In this document: piece by piece, positions 1-8,276 of the stretch
Layout: every line of letters starts with the position of its first letter
How positions within the stretch are numbered: position 1 is the first letter of the stretch
NCBI RefSeq assembly: GCF_001715975.1
Contig: NZ_MARB01000014.1
Location: 1 to 64,000, forward strand
Direction: 5' to 3'
Origin: Candidatus Thiodiazotropha endolucinida
Lineage (GTDB): Bacteria; Pseudomonadota; Gammaproteobacteria; Chromatiales; Chromatiaceae
DNA: 64,000 nucleotides
Made by a program: the position numbers and the translations under genes
The notes under the pieces: model-generated
The model's database searches: none
The model's input: the letters and a program-made list of their open reading frames with translations, nothing else
What the model was told of the DNA's origin: nothing

Positions 1-129
1 GGGGCTGTTTTTGCGCCCAGCGGCGTTATCATTCGCTCATGTAGCATAACTACACCTCGCTCATTCTGCCTTGCTGGACACAAAAACAGCCCCAGCAGGG
101 CGTATTGGATTAGTGTTAACAGGCCCTAG
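1..129 (+). mobile_element. End of a MITE-like / IS-derived repeat
   Basis: A perfect 13-bp inverted repeat (1-13 GGGGCTGTTTTTG and 81-93 CAAAAACAGCCCC) encloses a spacer with its own small hairpin (GTAG-CATAA-CTAC near 41-53). About 18 bases further on, the 19-mer TAGTGTTAACAGGCCCTAG (111-129) closes the element. The same 19-mer recurs at 47994-48012. Read on the minus strand it starts CTAG-GGCCTGTTAACACTA, which resembles an IS5-family end next to a CTAG target. That family assignment is from memory and is not proven. No transposase is present. The left end lies outside the window. Confidence 0.5.
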
Positions 130-263
130 TTGGGGCGAATATGGCGCCCACTTACCTGGTACATTGCTTGTCTGTCTGCTGTTGTGCACGGGTTCATTCA
201 AGCGATTGGCATTATACCGAAATCAAAGGCCAGTATGGAACACAATACAACTGACGCTTTGGT

Positions 264-1550
264 TCACCCTCCCAGCCACTCCGCCAGCTGTTCCACTGCG
301 GTTGTAACCCGGCTGCAGTATCGGCGTATGAATTCATCATCTATCGTTTCGGCTTCAGCCTTTTCCAGGGCATGTGACCCGGTGAAATCCACGACAGCGA
401 TGCGTGTGGAGAGTTCCTTTGAACGGCGTCCAAAACAGGCGCCAGGCAACAGCGCCACACCCCGCTCCTGCAACAACCGATCGCAAAAACTCAGGCTGTC
501 CTTGATGTCGCGGCAGGCTAGTTGCTGGCGATAAGCATCAAAGCGGGGAAAGAGGTAAAAACCACCTGAGGATGGGTGAACCGCTGCACCGGTATCCGAT
601 AGCGTCCTGCAGGCATAATCAGACAGCGCGGCGAGAATCGCTCTGCAATGATTCAGGTAGACAGCCATCTCGGGATGATCCTCCATGGCGGTGATCGCAG
701 CATACTGTATGGGTGCGCTGGTGGAGGTAAATGTTTCACTGGCAACAGCGGCCACTGCATCCGCCAGCCAGCTGAGACTGTCCGGAAAGACGAAGAAACC
801 CAGTCGCCAACCACCGGCACCGCACCATTTGCTTAAACCGTTACTGATGATGGTGCCTTCCGGGTAGTAGCGTGCCAGAGAGCGATGACTACCCTTGAAA
901 TGCGTACCGCTATAGATCTCATCGGAGAGTGCAAGCACGCGGTATTTACGTAATACATCCGCCAAGGCTTTGAGTCGTTCCTCAGTGTAACAGAGACCGG
1001 TGGGATTACTGGGCGAGTTGAGAATCAAAAGACGCGGTCGATCCGGATCTTGTCGGCACAATTCTTCCAGGATTTCGGGCTCCACTCCCAATCCTGTTTC
1101 CGGGCGTGTGCGTAGCCAATGGATCTGCCGGCCGATGATACGTGCCTGTGGCGCATAGGAGACCCAGGATGGCGAAGGGATTACCAGGTCGCCGTAATAG
1201 ACCAATTGAACCAGAAACATCAGCTCCTTCGTACCGGGACCCACCACGATATTGTCGACAGCGTAGTCAAGGCCCTCGGTGCGTTTCACCCAGTTGACAA
1301 TGGCCTCACGAAGCGCGGGGAGTCCCTTGACCGGCAAATAGTCTTTCTGATGAGCGTTTCTCGCGAGGCTCTCGCGCACATGTGCCGGTACAGGAAAAGG
1401 GGACTGTCCCAATCCCAGCCGATAGACATCACGCCCCGAAGCCATGAGCAGACGCGACCGCTCATTGATCGCCAGGGTTGCGGATTCTCCCATACCCCTG
1501 ACATTTAAATTAAGATAAACCTCAGGAGAACGAGGTTGATTGACAGACAT
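264..1550 (-). CDS. Class I/II PLP-dependent aminotransferase
   Basis: Fold type I aminotransferase of 428 residues, cytoplasmic, expected to move an amino group between an amino acid and a 2-oxo acid. Visible landmarks are the SPSNPTG motif (179-185, Asn182 near the phosphate and ring), Asp210 and Tyr213 for the cofactor, the SNGLSKWCGAGGWRLGF block with the Schiff-base Lys241, and Arg249. Length and motifs fit the aspartate/aromatic aminotransferase group, but the substrate cannot be read from sequence. The ATG start has AAGGT about 10 bases upstream. It stands alone and is divergent from the acetoacetyl-CoA synthetase gene. Confidence 0.85.
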   Translation of the reverse strand: MSVNQPRSPEVYLNLNVRGMGESATLAINERSRLLMASGRDVYRLGLGQSPFPVPAHVRESLARNAHQKDYLPVKGLPALREAIVNWVKRTEGLDYAVDNIVVGPGTKELMFLVQLVYYGDLVIPSPSWVSYAPQARIIGRQIHWLRTRPETGLGVEPEILEELCRQDPDRPRLLILNSPSNPTGLCYTEERLKALADVLRKYRVLALSDEIYSGTHFKGSHRSLARYYPEGTIISNGLSKWCGAGGWRLGFFVFPDSLSWLADAVAAVASETFTSTSAPIQYAAITAMEDHPEMAVYLNHCRAILAALSDYACRTLSDTGAAVHPSSGGFYLFPRFDAYRQQLACRDIKDSLSFCDRLLQERGVALLPGACFGRRSKELSTRIAVVDFTGSHALEKAEAETIDDEFIRRYCSRVTTAVEQLAEWLGG

Positions 1551-1743
1551 AAACTGTACCTTGTATTGGATTGTTCTCTAAACATAATAGCGGTGATCAC
1601 AGATACCTATCCGGATCATCCATAGTGTTAATACGATCGTAATAGTGTTTAGGATGTCTGATGAATCGGTCATCCTGGAAAACAAACGATCACTCGTTTG
1701 ATGAGTGCTATTAGCTCCATTTAACCGGCAAGAGAGCATTGCC

Positions 1744-3708
1744 ATGAGCAATAACGATACAGAACAGCCCCCTCACCCGGTATGGATACCTTCCAAGAAG
1801 CTGATGGAACAGTGCCAGATGGCGCTATTCATGCGCCAGGCAGGGGAGTGGCAGGGGCGGGAATTTACTGAATATGGTCAGCTCTGGGAGTGGTCTGTCA
1901 CTGACCCCGTCGCGTTCTGGAGTGCCTTGTGGCGCTTTTGCGATGTTGTTGCCAGTCGTGAATGGGACGAGCTACTACAAGATGGGAACCTGATGCCGGG
2001 GGCTCGCTGGTTTACAGGGGCGAGACTCAATTTCGCGGAGAATCTGCTGCGATTCAGGGATGATCATCCTGCATTGATCTGTATTGGCGAGGAGGAGGGT
2101 GGTGGTACCTTGCAATATACTGAGCTCTACCACGCCAGCGCCCGGCTTGCCGCGGCACTTTGTCAACTGGGTATAAAACCGGGTGACCGGGTTGCCGCCA
2201 TCCTGCCGAACATTCCGCATGCGGTAATAGGTATGTTAGCCACATCCTGGCTGGGTGCCGTGTGGTCATCCTGCTCACCGGACTTCGGTAGTGAAGGGAT
2301 TGTGGATCGTTTTGGACAGATCGAACCCAAGCTGCTCATAGTCGCAGATGGCTATCGCTACAAAGGCCGATCCATCGATATTCGCGATAAGATCAGTCAG
2401 GTTAGGGCCGAGCTGCCTGGCTGTGAGCATTGTCTGTTCGTGTCCTGGCAGGGGACAGGTGAAATCGAAGATGTGATCCACTGGGAGAGTGCATTGGATA
2501 ACGATTTCCCTTTGCCACCCTTTACCCAGCTGCCTTTCGATCATCCGCTGGCAATCCTGTTCTCTTCCGGTACCACCGGAAAGCCGAAATGTATCGTGCA
2601 TGGAGCCGGCGGCACGCTGTTGCAACATCTGAAAGAGCATCGCCTGCATACGGATATCCGTCGCGAGGATCGTCTGTTCTACTTCACTACCTGCGGTTGG
2701 ATGATGTGGAACTGGTTGGTCTCGGGTCTCGCTTCAGGCACCACGCTGATACTTTACGACGGTAATCCCATGTATCCGTTACCCGATCGTTTATGGCGTG
2801 TGGCGGACGATATAGGTATTACCGTATTCGGTACCAGCGCTAAATATATCACGGCTCAGCAGAAAGCAGATGTGACAGTGAAGCATAAACTGCCTCTGTC
2901 TAAGTTGCGTACGCTGCTCTCCACTGGTTCACCACTGGCAGCCGAGGCCTTCGACTATATTCACCAGGCGATCAAACCGGGAGTACAGATCAGTTCCATC
3001 TCGGGAGGTACCGATATCATCTCCTGTTTCGCTTTGGGAAATCCCATGCTGCCGGTGTATCGCGGCCAACTGCAGTGTCGTGGTCTGGGGATGGCGGTGG
3101 ATGTGTACGATGCTGAAGGAACGAGTCTCAACAACCAGTCGGGTGAGATGGTCTGTAAAAAGCCCTTTCCAAGCATGCCGGTCGGCTTTTGGAATGACCG
3201 TCACGGGTGCCGTTATCGTGCTGCCTATTTCGAGCGTTTTACAGGTGTCTGGACCCATGGAGACTGGACACGCATAACCGGGCAGGGTGGACTGATCATA
3301 GAGGGTCGATCCGATACGGTGCTCAATCCGGGTGGTGTGCGTATCGGCACTGCCGAGATCTACCGTCAAGTTGAGCGGCTGCCACAGGTGAAGGAGTGTG
3401 TCTGCGTGGGACAACAGTGGGATGATGACGTGCGCGTTGTGCTGTTCGTGGTCCTGCAACAGGAACTGGTTTTGAATGAAGAACTACGCCAACGGATAAA
3501 TGACACCCTACGGATAAACGCCAGTCCTCGACATGTGCCTTCAAAAGTGATCCAGGTGACCGACATTCCGAGGACGCGCAATGGAAAAGTTTCTGAAATC
3601 GCCGTTCGGGATACCGTCGAGGGAAGAGCGGTTGCCAATACGGAGTCACTGATTAATCCCGATGTCTTAATGCAATATCGTAACCTGCCTGAGTTGGCTG
3701 TTTCGTAG
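1744..3708 (+). CDS. aacS: Acetoacetyl-CoA synthetase (AMP-forming)
   Basis: An ANL-superfamily ligase (654 residues) that activates acetoacetate to acetoacetyl-CoA, for example to use ketone bodies or polyhydroxybutyrate products. The N-terminal ACAS-type region, the AMP-binding motif FSSGTTGKPKCIVHG, the family sequence FTTCGWMMWNW and the C-terminal catalytic-lysine motif TRNGKVSE are all present. The length is typical for AacS and the protein is clearly longer than a plain acyl-CoA ligase. An in-frame GTG exists at 1705, but the ATG at 1744 has an AAGAGAG ribosome site and a family-like N-terminus, so it is preferred. It converges on the SYLF pseudogene with only 4 bases between them. Confidence 0.9.
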   Translation: MSNNDTEQPPHPVWIPSKKLMEQCQMALFMRQAGEWQGREFTEYGQLWEWSVTDPVAFWSALWRFCDVVASREWDELLQDGNLMPGARWFTGARLNFAENLLRFRDDHPALICIGEEEGGGTLQYTELYHASARLAAALCQLGIKPGDRVAAILPNIPHAVIGMLATSWLGAVWSSCSPDFGSEGIVDRFGQIEPKLLIVADGYRYKGRSIDIRDKISQVRAELPGCEHCLFVSWQGTGEIEDVIHWESALDNDFPLPPFTQLPFDHPLAILFSSGTTGKPKCIVHGAGGTLLQHLKEHRLHTDIRREDRLFYFTTCGWMMWNWLVSGLASGTTLILYDGNPMYPLPDRLWRVADDIGITVFGTSAKYITAQQKADVTVKHKLPLSKLRTLLSTGSPLAAEAFDYIHQAIKPGVQISSISGGTDIISCFALGNPMLPVYRGQLQCRGLGMAVDVYDAEGTSLNNQSGEMVCKKPFPSMPVGFWNDRHGCRYRAAYFERFTGVWTHGDWTRITGQGGLIIEGRSDTVLNPGGVRIGTAEIYRQVERLPQVKECVCVGQQWDDDVRVVLFVVLQQELVLNEELRQRINDTLRINASPRHVPSKVIQVTDIPRTRNGKVSEIAVRDTVEGRAVANTESLINPDVLMQYRNLPELAVS

Positions 3709-3712
3709 TTAG

Positions 3713-4282
3713 CTACTTCGCCGTGTAGCTGAATTTCTGACCGCCGATGCTCGCCTCATACATCAAGCCGCCCTTGGCGACGGTAAAGGTGGCCATGCCT
3801 TTGTGATATTTACCTGAGGTGATGGCATCATGTTAACCGCCACTTGCGCCGACAGAACTTCCTGTGGTCGTCGCAGCGGCTGAGGCACCCGCGGTGATCG
3901 CGACAGCGGTAGCCTGCGCGCCGAATTCGAAGTTGCCGCTGGTAAACTCATCCAGTGCCCGCTTGTCCTGGAAAAAAATAATCATGCTGTAGGCCTGTCC
4001 GCCGAGTTGCAGGCCGATTGTTACCTGAGTGACCTTGGTATCGCCGATGTGCGCGCCATTCTCGTACACACGCCCCTTGCCGAAGGCGCCGCCAATGCCG
4101 ATCCCCGCCTTTCCAACGGTGGGAAAAACAGCATAGCCATGATGGTTGTCGAAGAACCATCCACTTTCACTGGCGGCATTAAAGACATCAACTGTCTCCT
4201 GATATTCATCGGCCCAGGCATTCACCACTGAGAGAAGAAACAAGACAGTAATCGAATAAATGGAAGTGATTCTAATATTCAT
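3713..4282 (-). pseudogene. SYLF/YSC84-domain secreted protein, in-frame stop
   Basis: The N-terminal 149 codons encode a signal peptide (about 1-24, ending AWA) and most of a SYLF (DUF500/Ysc84) lipid-binding domain with FDNHHGYAVFPTVGKAGIGIGGAFGKG and the FFQDKRALDEFTSGNFEFGAQATA core. A TAA at 3833-3835 stops the frame. The same frame then continues uninterrupted for 39 codons with the typical family C-terminus (GKYHKGMATFTVAKGG, then LMYEASIGGQKFSYTAK) and a TAG at 3713-3715. A single substitution therefore separates this from an intact gene of 189 residues. The truncated product may still be made. A sequencing error is the main alternative. Confidence 0.75.
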
Positions 4283-4684
4283 TATTGTTTACCCTCCAGT
4301 CGCCGGTGTGGGTATGATCTGCTGATAGGCGCACTATCAACCATTAGGTATTATAGATGGGGAGAAGCTTTATATTCCCTCCATTTTACCTCAATTAGAC
4401 CACGCATTTGATCATAAGATTATAAATTTAGAACAAATATAAGCGGTTATTAAAATGTGTCTTTTTTTGTAAACTTTTTGCTTCTATCGGGTGTATGTAA
4501 ACTATGGGGCCGCCTTGGTTATTACGCGGAACGCGTTTTATCAGTTAATACCTATTTTTTTAAAACCACTTTGTTGCAACAAGGTTTGTTGTGAGCATGG
4601 TCTATTACAAGTCGTTAACGCTCCATATACACGAATATTGTGTCTTGACGAGAATATAGGTATTGATAATAAAAATGATTGAGC
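4283..4684. other. AT-rich intergenic region, no gene recognised
   Basis: About 400 bases lie between the SYLF gene and the FadL-like gene, rich in A and T with several T runs and the short palindrome TTGTTGCAACAA near 4571. One open frame of 63 codons (4491-4682, plus strand) has no ribosome site and no recognisable composition, so it is not called. The SYLF promoter should lie in the left part. Confidence 0.5.
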
Positions 4685-6013
4685 TCAGAAATGGTGTGCC
4701 CAACTTAGTTCCAGTTCCCACTGCTCCATTTCCACCGAGCCTGTCTGGCCGGGTGTAAAGACCGGATTGCTTCCCTCTATCTTCTCATTCAGTGCACGTG
4801 TCAATGACAGATTGATTTGATTCATTTTATTAAAGGAAAAAGTGGTGCCGAAGCTCAGGTGGTCACGGATCGTTGCCGGTGCAAGTACATTGAACAGCGC
4901 CTGTCCGCCTTCAAACAGCTCATCGGCACGGCTATATCCTGCACGAAAGGTCCACTGAGGATCATATTTCCACTGTACCCCGAGTTTCCAGATTCCCATG
5001 TCGTCCCAACCAAATCCCAAGCCCTGATCCGAACCAAGGCGTTGACTGGGATTGGCGAAGAAGTTGACATCATTGCTATTCGCGAGAGACCTTACTTCAC
5101 CGTAATTGATATACTGATAGTCAAGCGTCAATGTAACCGTTGGGCTGGCAACATAAGAGAGTCCAATAACCCATGTTGAGGGGGTATCGAAATCCCCCTG
5201 TTCCGCAAACAGGCCCTCGTAGTCGTCAAATTCTGACATATAGAGGCGGCTTTGGTATGAGGCGCCCAGTGACAGCCTGTCATTGACCCTGCCTAGCCAG
5301 CCTATCCGTACACCGTAGCCCCATGACTGATCATAACCGTTGTTGGTTACCTTGCCCGTTGCAGTTGTCGCCATGGGATTGTCGAACGGTTCCAGACCTT
5401 CCGCCTTGAACCGTTGCACAGCGACTATGGGCATGATACCCAGCCAGTGGCCTTCACTGACCTTACGGGCATAGGTGACACCGAGAAACAGTTGGGCGAA
5501 ATCCACGCCTGTCGGTGAGCTGGTGGGAATGCCGAAGGCAGCCCCGAAATTACCGAACACCGCGCTATCGTATTCGGTATTCATGCCGCCGTTGCCACCG
5601 ACGGAGATACCGATACTGCTATGTTCGTCCAGGGGCCTGTTCCATCCGACATGAGGCACAAGAAATATATCGTTTTCACTGGTGTATTTACCGGCTGGAA
5701 TCTGCATCGGTGATAGGGCGTCGTTATTGGCTGTAAAGCCACGGTCGGAAGGGGAGAAAAGGGCCACGCCCAGATCCGTTCTGTGACCGAGCAGACCCAT
5801 GCCGGCAGGATTGGTCGCGGCGGCGATGGTGTCCTGGGGAAATGCAACACCGGCACCCGCCATGCCCTTGTTGGTGGTGCCGAACCCGGTGGGGGAATAA
5901 CCATTGGTTGCGTGGGCTGTATGGCTCACAGACATGATTAGTACAAGCCCTATGAAGCGGGACAGCCGGTGAGTTACTGTTGATCGCCTACCCAATAAGA
6001 AACTGACTGCCAT
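4685..6013 (-). CDS. FadL/OmpP1-family outer membrane transporter
   Basis: Outer-membrane beta-barrel (442 residues) of the FadL/TodX family, which moves hydrophobic molecules such as long-chain fatty acids or hydrocarbons across the outer membrane. The signal peptide ends at SHTAHA. The mature N-terminus NGYSPTGFGTTNKGMAGAG is the family hallmark that forms the luminal plug. The C-terminus ends WELELSWAHHF, with the terminal Phe of a barrel. An upstream in-frame start at 6130 is possible, but the ATG at 6013 has a GGGGA ribosome site and starts directly before a normal signal peptide. Monocistronic. A possible FNR-type promoter lies at 6173-6214. Confidence 0.87.
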   Translation of the reverse strand: MAVSFLLGRRSTVTHRLSRFIGLVLIMSVSHTAHATNGYSPTGFGTTNKGMAGAGVAFPQDTIAAATNPAGMGLLGHRTDLGVALFSPSDRGFTANNDALSPMQIPAGKYTSENDIFLVPHVGWNRPLDEHSSIGISVGGNGGMNTEYDSAVFGNFGAAFGIPTSSPTGVDFAQLFLGVTYARKVSEGHWLGIMPIVAVQRFKAEGLEPFDNPMATTATGKVTNNGYDQSWGYGVRIGWLGRVNDRLSLGASYQSRLYMSEFDDYEGLFAEQGDFDTPSTWVIGLSYVASPTVTLTLDYQYINYGEVRSLANSNDVNFFANPSQRLGSDQGLGFGWDDMGIWKLGVQWKYDPQWTFRAGYSRADELFEGGQALFNVLAPATIRDHLSFGTTFSFNKMNQINLSLTRALNEKIEGSNPVFTPGQTGSVEMEQWELELSWAHHF

Positions 6014-6172
6014 AATGAAATTCCCCAACAGATATAAATAGTGACTAACTGCCCTAGCTCTATGGTGGTCCAAACCGATCGCAATATACATGACCCGGTA
6101 TATCCAAGGATCTATGCAGTCAGGCGACATGAGTTTATTCAGTGCTATAAAACCACAAACTGGCAGGACTTA

Positions 6173-6214
6173 AGAATATTGGAAAATCACTTTGTAACAA
6201 TTGTTTTACATCAA
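6173..6214 (-). promoter_or_regulatory. Possible class II FNR promoter of the FadL-like gene
   Basis: TTGTTTTACATCAA at 6201-6214 matches the FNR/ANR consensus TTGAT-N4-ATCAA with one mismatch. On the minus strand TATTCT (6173-6178) sits where a -10 box would fall if the FNR site were centred at -41.5. The geometry is good, but the site is imperfect and the 5' leader to the ATG at 6013 would be about 150 bases. Confidence 0.3.
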
Positions 6215-6276
6215 TAAGCAGAGCGCTTACCTAGTATAGAAATCAGGGGTTGGATGTATTGACCGATGATTTTTCG

Positions 6277-6900
6277 TTATATTCTTTCCTGATCCCTCAA
6301 CACTTTTACCTGAAACAAGGCATTCCTTTCTTCTTCCTCCAGCGCATTTTCAATGAAACGAATCGTATTGCGATATTGGGGGATGATGTTATAGCGCAAC
6401 GCATTCACCCGCTTCTGCGCCTTGCGCTGTTCGGCAATCAGACGGTTGAGACTCATCGAGACTTCGCCCATCTTTACAAGCTGAAGCGAGGCTTCGGCAA
6501 AGTGCAGGCGGGTTTCATCGAAGCTGGGATCGGTGCCGAGCAGGCCGACCGGGTTGAGGGGAAGCAGTTCACCGCTGACAGACGGGTACTCCACACCGAG
6601 GTTTCGCCGCGGCAGGATTTTCAGATCCAGCACGGGTTCCACCCCGAGGGCCGCCTGATTGACGGCACGGCTGCCCATACGCAATTGCAGCATGCTGAGC
6701 CAGTGATAAGCCAGTTTGGTGGCTTCGTGGGCTTGATCTCTGATCTTGCGGTATTCACCGATGCGTTGATAGACCAGTCGCGTGAGCAGCTCCCGTTTGC
6801 GTTCCAGCAGGCTGTGGCCCTCCTCAAGAAAATTGAGCTGCCGTTTCAGATTCAGCAGGGTGTTTTTGGTCGGGGCTGCTTTGATGCGTTTACCGGTCAT
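6277..6900 (-). CDS. ntpD: V/A-type ATPase subunit D
   Basis: Central-stalk subunit D (207 residues) of the rotary V/A-ATPase. It forms the coiled-coil axle that turns inside the A3B3 head and couples it to the K ring. The product starts MTGKRIKAAPTKNTLLNLKRQL, a typical subunit D N-terminus, and is strongly helical and charged with matching C-terminal helices. Its ATG overlaps the subunit B stop (ATGA), so translation is probably coupled. It is the last gene of the nine-gene operon. Confidence 0.92.
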   Translation of the reverse strand: MTGKRIKAAPTKNTLLNLKRQLNFLEEGHSLLERKRELLTRLVYQRIGEYRKIRDQAHEATKLAYHWLSMLQLRMGSRAVNQAALGVEPVLDLKILPRRNLGVEYPSVSGELLPLNPVGLLGTDPSFDETRLHFAEASLQLVKMGEVSMSLNRLIAEQRKAQKRVNALRYNIIPQYRNTIRFIENALEEEERNALFQVKVLRDQERI

Positions 6901-8276
6901 GTGCTCTGCCGATGGTACTTGGCGATCTCGGTTTCATTGACCCGGGTCAGTGCCTGTGGCGGGAAGGTGGAGAGCAGATCCCAGGCCAGGTTGAGGGTCT
7001 CCTCTATACTGCGGTCTTCATCCTCCCCTTGTTGTACAAAACGCTCTTCGAAGGCATCGGCAAACTCCAGGTAGCGGCGGTCACGGGCGGATAGCTCATC
7101 GGCACCGATGATGGAGGCCAGATTGCGCGTCTCCAAGGCGCGGGCGTAGAGGGCATAGAGCTGGTTGGAGACGTGGGGATGGTCCTCTCGGGTGAAATCC
7201 TTGCCGATGCCGTCTTTCATAAGACGCGACAGTGAAGGGGATATGTGTACCGGGGGATAGATGCCCTGGTTGTGCAGTTCGCGACTGAGGACGATCTGCC
7301 CCTCGGTGATATAACCTGTCAGGTCCGGTATCGGGTGGGTGATGTCGTCACTGGGCATACTCAGCACCGGCACCAGAGTGATGGAGCCGTGACGATCCTT
7401 GATGCGTCCGGAGCGTTCATAGATCTCCGCCAGATCGGAGTAGAGATAGCCGGGGTAACCCTTACGCGCCGGTACATCGCCCTTGGCGGTGGCGACTTCA
7501 CGCAGTGCTTCGGCGTAGTGGGTCATGTCGGTCATTACCACCAGGACATGGCGGTCGAGATCGAAGGCGAGGTACTCCGCCGCGGTCAGGGCCATGCGTG
7601 GGAGAGTGAGGCGTTCCACCGGCGGATCGTCGGCCATGTTGACGAACATCACCACATTGCCCAGCACGCCGGAGGAGGCGAACTCCTCCTGGAAGAAGCG
7701 GGCGTCCGCGTAGGAGACACCCATAGCGGCGAAGACCACCGAGAAGCGGCTGTCGTCGTCGGGAAGTTTGGCCTGACGTACGATTTGCGCCGCCAGTCGG
7801 TTATGGGGCAGGCCCGAGGCGGAGAAGATCGGCAGCTTCTGTCCGCGCACCAGAGAGTTGAGACCGTCTATGGTGGAGATGCCGGTCTGTATGAACTCTT
7901 TCGGATAGGTGCGGGCTGCCGGGTTGAATGCAGCGGCGCTGATGCTGCGGCGCAGGTTTGAGACAATGGGGGGACGATAATCCCGCGGTTCGCCCAAGCC
8001 ACTGAAGACACGACCGAGGATCTCCGGAGAGAGGGCGATTTCCACCGGTTCGTCGAGGAAGCGCACCCAGGTGCTCTCCAGGTCGATTTCGGCGGTGCCC
8101 TCGAACACCTGAATCAGCACTTCTTCGTTGGAACTGCGGATCACCTGGCCGTTGCGTGTATGACCCTGCTGGTCGCGGATATGGACCCGGTCGCCAAAGG
8201 CGATATCGGGGACATCGGCTACCGTCAATAGCCCGCCCCGGGCGGAGGAGGCGGTACGATACTCCTTGGCGCTCAT
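6897..8276 (-). CDS. ntpB: V/A-type ATPase regulatory subunit B
   Basis: Non-catalytic nucleotide-binding-fold subunit B (459 residues), which alternates with subunit A in the hexameric head. It has the N-terminal beta-barrel (about 15-75), a RecA-like core with IFSASGLPHNRLAAQI where a Walker A would be (degenerate, as expected for B), and the family stretches MTDMTHYAEALREV and GYPGYLYSDLA. The length is normal. The start overlaps the end of subunit A by ATGA. Confidence 0.95.
   Translation of the reverse strand: MSAKEYRTASSARGGLLTVADVPDIAFGDRVHIRDQQGHTRNGQVIRSSNEEVLIQVFEGTAEIDLESTWVRFLDEPVEIALSPEILGRVFSGLGEPRDYRPPIVSNLRRSISAAAFNPAARTYPKEFIQTGISTIDGLNSLVRGQKLPIFSASGLPHNRLAAQIVRQAKLPDDDSRFSVVFAAMGVSYADARFFQEEFASSGVLGNVVMFVNMADDPPVERLTLPRMALTAAEYLAFDLDRHVLVVMTDMTHYAEALREVATAKGDVPARKGYPGYLYSDLAEIYERSGRIKDRHGSITLVPVLSMPSDDITHPIPDLTGYITEGQIVLSRELHNQGIYPPVHISPSLSRLMKDGIGKDFTREDHPHVSNQLYALYARALETRNLASIIGADELSARDRRYLEFADAFEERFVQQGEDEDRSIEETLNLAWDLLSTFPPQALTRVNETEIAKYHRQST

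Noticed and set aside
4491-4682. 63-codon frame in the gap before the FadL-like gene
   Set aside because: No ribosome site, AT-rich region and no recognisable sequence; likely chance.
7245-7961. 238-codon frame antisense to the subunit B gene
   Set aside because: Shadow of ntpB; His- and Gly-rich composition typical of an antisense frame.
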